Positions 61,201-64,000 of a stretch of DNA of 64,000 nucleotides are shown here, piece after piece. The stretch is from Tolypeutes matacus. Lineage: Eukaryota; Chordata; Mammalia; Cingulata; Chlamyphoridae. Position numbers and translations under genes: made by a program. The stretch lies in the NCBI GenBank assembly GCA_026826555.1, contig JAKSZT010020895.1:386053-450052 (forward strand), written 5' to 3'. Every line of letters starts with the position of its first letter. Position 1 is the stretch's first letter. The notes under the pieces are model-generated. The model ran no database searches, was not told the origin of the DNA, and saw only the letters and a list, made by a program, of their open reading frames with translations.

Positions 61201-64000
61201 TCCTTATATTTTCCTCTATCTTTCTGTAACCTCCAACATAGATGTTATGCTTTATACATCCTTACATTTCCTTATGTCTGGCATATATAGAGAACTTAGT
61301 AATTGTAAGCAGAAGAAATGGAAGAGAGTTATCTGTAAACCTAGACTAATCTGTGTTCTTTAATCTTTGTTCTGGTCAATAGGTTCAAAATTCTTGTTTG
61401 CATGTCAGTTTCATACTGTCATTTTGAATGCATTCTTACATAAAAGGTCTGGATATTCCCAATTCTAAACTTTGTAAATGTTCCTTTTCTAGTTCTGTTT
61501 CTCTTCTATGACCTATTCCTTTTCTTATCCTTAACATTATAATTTCCCATCTGCTGTTGTAGTTTTGTTTGTTTCTTTTTACTTTATCTCAGATCTCTTG
61601 CTGGTGTTTAGGATTATTTTTCATTTTGTCCAGGTTTTGCTATCCAGATACCATTTTCTCAAATCTACATTGTTTTATTTTCTGCTCTCCTTTCTTTTCC
61701 AAAGCTTACATCACCTTCTGGGTTTCTAAAGATTCAGTTACCTTCTAAAAGAGATTGTGGAGTGTGGTATGTTTTTGTCCAGCTTCTCCAACCCAGACCC
61801 CAACTCCTGCCTCTGATAACAAATACTGATGTTTCTTATTTAAGGAATTAATTTGCACAGTTTGCATTCAAATCAGCAGGAATCAACATATATAATATAG
61901 AGAGAGCCATTCTAGAAGTTCAAGAATATTATAACATTCTTGGGGCCTTTTGGTCATTAGGGTCACTAGAAAATAAAATCTAAGAACATGGATATTGTTC
62001 TGGTTGTATCTTTCGTGGCTCCAGAAACTGTGCCTGACATGCCAATAAATTTTAAATGAATAGATCCTTGTGCCTTGTATATAATTTCTAACTCAATTTA
62101 TACTTTAATCTTTTAAAAAGTGGAGAACGAGTCATATAATACTGATAACTAAAAGGTTCAGACTGCAACATAAGGTAAGTTAGAATTGCTGCCAAATCCT
62201 CTTTCTGTACAGAAGATAAAATATTTTTCTTTGTTCTTTAAATAATTTACACCACTATCTGAATTCTTAAATCCATTTCTCTCACATCCACTCTCCGAGA
62301 CCATTTGCCAACATAATCTGAAACTAATTAATTAATTAACTTTTTCATATTCATGGTATTAATTCTATCCTTTTCTTTATGCACTTATTAAAAGGTTCAC
62401 TTAACTGTCCAGTTCTCTGTGCTATCCAGTGAATAATATTTTTTTAAAGAAACAAATACTTAAGTGTAAAGAGAAATAGTAAAGCTGCCTTTTGTAAAGG
62501 AAAAATTAATGTCACTACATTTCTATGCCCTGGGACTGTTTTGAATTCATTAAAAAAAAAACACTGTGTTATTCAACTTTTAATTGTTTTTCCAGTAGCA
62601 CTCCTGTTTCCTCCATCTCCTTGTCCATCAATCTACTCCAAATAGAACAGCCTAACCAGTTCTTACCCAGTATAGAACGTCATTCTATAATATAGAACAT
62701 CAATGTAGAACATCATTCTACAGTAGATGTAAAGAGCTACTTACATCAAAAAGCAAGGGACAGATTTTTAGCATCACCTCTTCTCTCGTGATTCTGCTAC
62801 CCCACCCAGGAAATATGGTTCATGGTTAAGATTCTTTGCTGTAGAACCAAAGGCATGAGTTTGTAATCAGACACACTCATAAAAGAATTCTAACTACACA
62901 GCTTTCTGAAAACCAATGTTACAAAAAGAAGACCCTGATCCTGATATTTTCTAAGACAAATAATGAAAACAAACAAAATTTATTTGCAGAGTTGCTGGGA
63001 GATTTAGAAATAATATATACAAAAAACTGTAACAATTCCAAAGTGAACTGTAAATTTTATCATTATTAACAGACCATGGCACCTTCTTCCGAACAGCATT
63101 CTTTCACATCCCCCACAGCACTGAGGGCAGCTGGCACCTTGTGGACAGGCTATTAGTGAATCACAAATGCAATTATTAGCACAACAATATCATTCAGAAA
63201 GAATATTGGACTATCAATTCTGAGTGTCTTAAAGACAAAATTTACCTACTTAATGATTTGGCTTATAGTCTCCCTTCTTTATACTTTTTTTTAAACTTTC
63301 TAACATGGTCCATTGCCAGAACCTTAAATTTAACCAGCCTTTCTTCTCTTTTCCTCTTCTGCAATACACTATCACTTTCAATCCTCTTTTTTCTTTCTAT
63401 TTTTCAGTGAGTAAGGGGGGATATAGCTTCACTTTCTTTTGAAGACAAAAATCCTCTTTTTCTCTTAGCTTAGTTGGGTCTTTTCCTCTCAGAAATCTTT
63501 CCACAAATGCTGATTAGGCAAAATTGTGACAAAGGTGAAATTTGCTTGTGCTACTCAACACTCTGTTCTCCACAACCTCCCTCCCGAGCTCCCACCCACC
63601 TAAACCCCCAAACTCCTTTACAGCTCTGTGTCCTTTGTCTCCTCTGCTTCATTAAAGAATATCTGCTTATTCTGTGTCAGAACTTGTTTCCACCTGGCTG
63701 TTAGAAAACCTGGGATAAGATATTTACATGGAACTATAACGTCTACTTTCCACTGTGCAGGATTCTGTCTCATAAAACTCATTTAATTTATACTAAAATT
63801 ATAACTACAGTTATTTATGTAATATTTTACTTTCTTCTTCCATAAACACTTTCATCTGACTAGGATATTTAATGTGTGACACTCAATTAGAATCAGCAAG
63901 TCTGATTTTTGCAAACATAAATTCCTGGGAATCAAACAGATCCAATACATTTCAGCCCAGTAGTGGATATAGGTAGAATGCTAGTGGAGAAATCTTATAT
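61201..64000. other. intergenic, nothing recognised
   Basis: AT-rich with pyrimidine-rich stretches. The open frame at 63474-63704 has no recognised features. No RNA gene or clear repeat was seen. Confidence 0.5.

Overview
The window is vertebrate, mammalian nuclear DNA. It is AT-rich and intergenic, packed with decayed LINE-1 (L1) pieces, and carries tRNA-derived SINEs whose head reads like the armadillo DAS family (for example 10045-10231). A xenarthran, most likely an armadillo, is therefore the best guess (inference). I see no intact cellular protein-coding gene. The only host gene remains are four olfactory receptor (OR) pseudogenes that look like subfamily 6C: 12636-13577 (+), 31074-32012 (-), 45440-46340 (+) and 58448-59392 (-).

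Layout. 1-4030: intergenic, with one clean L1 3'-end insertion (551-1204) in a perfect 18-bp target-site duplication. 4030-24480 (copy A) and 38490-53110 (copy B): a diverged direct segmental duplication, each copy holding one OR pseudogene and the remains of one 5'-inverted L1. Copy A has since gained an LTR-like insert, an L1/SINE compound insert, more SINEs and an 8.3-kb endogenous retrovirus (ERV). Copy B has gained a 3.8-kb L1 cluster. 24480-38490: intergenic DNA with old L1s, a second OR pseudogene and one SINE. 53110-57700: L1 remains, mostly antisense. 57700-64000: the fourth OR pseudogene and old repeats. A 400-base run of N lies at 11948-12347.

The most informative element is the ERV at 15554-23825. 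It has two 249-bp LTRs that differ at 7 positions, a Lys-type primer binding site, gag, pro, pol, env, a polypurine tract and a 5-bp target duplication. Gag (two zinc knuckles) and Pol are betaretrovirus-like (class II). Env is of the gammaretroviral/type-D kind (CWLC in SU, CX6CC in TM). It is therefore a chimeric class II element. Every gene is broken by frameshifts or stops. Unusual points are an arginine-rich Env leader, no room for a dUTPase, a changed protease active-site triplet, and a second, diverged copy of the Env membrane anchor and tail downstream of the first. The paralogous site in copy B (52420-52424) is the uninterrupted target, which independently confirms the ERV boundaries.

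Limits: all comparisons were made by eye, repeat family names come from recognition rather than a search, and boundaries of old repeats are approximate by tens of bases.
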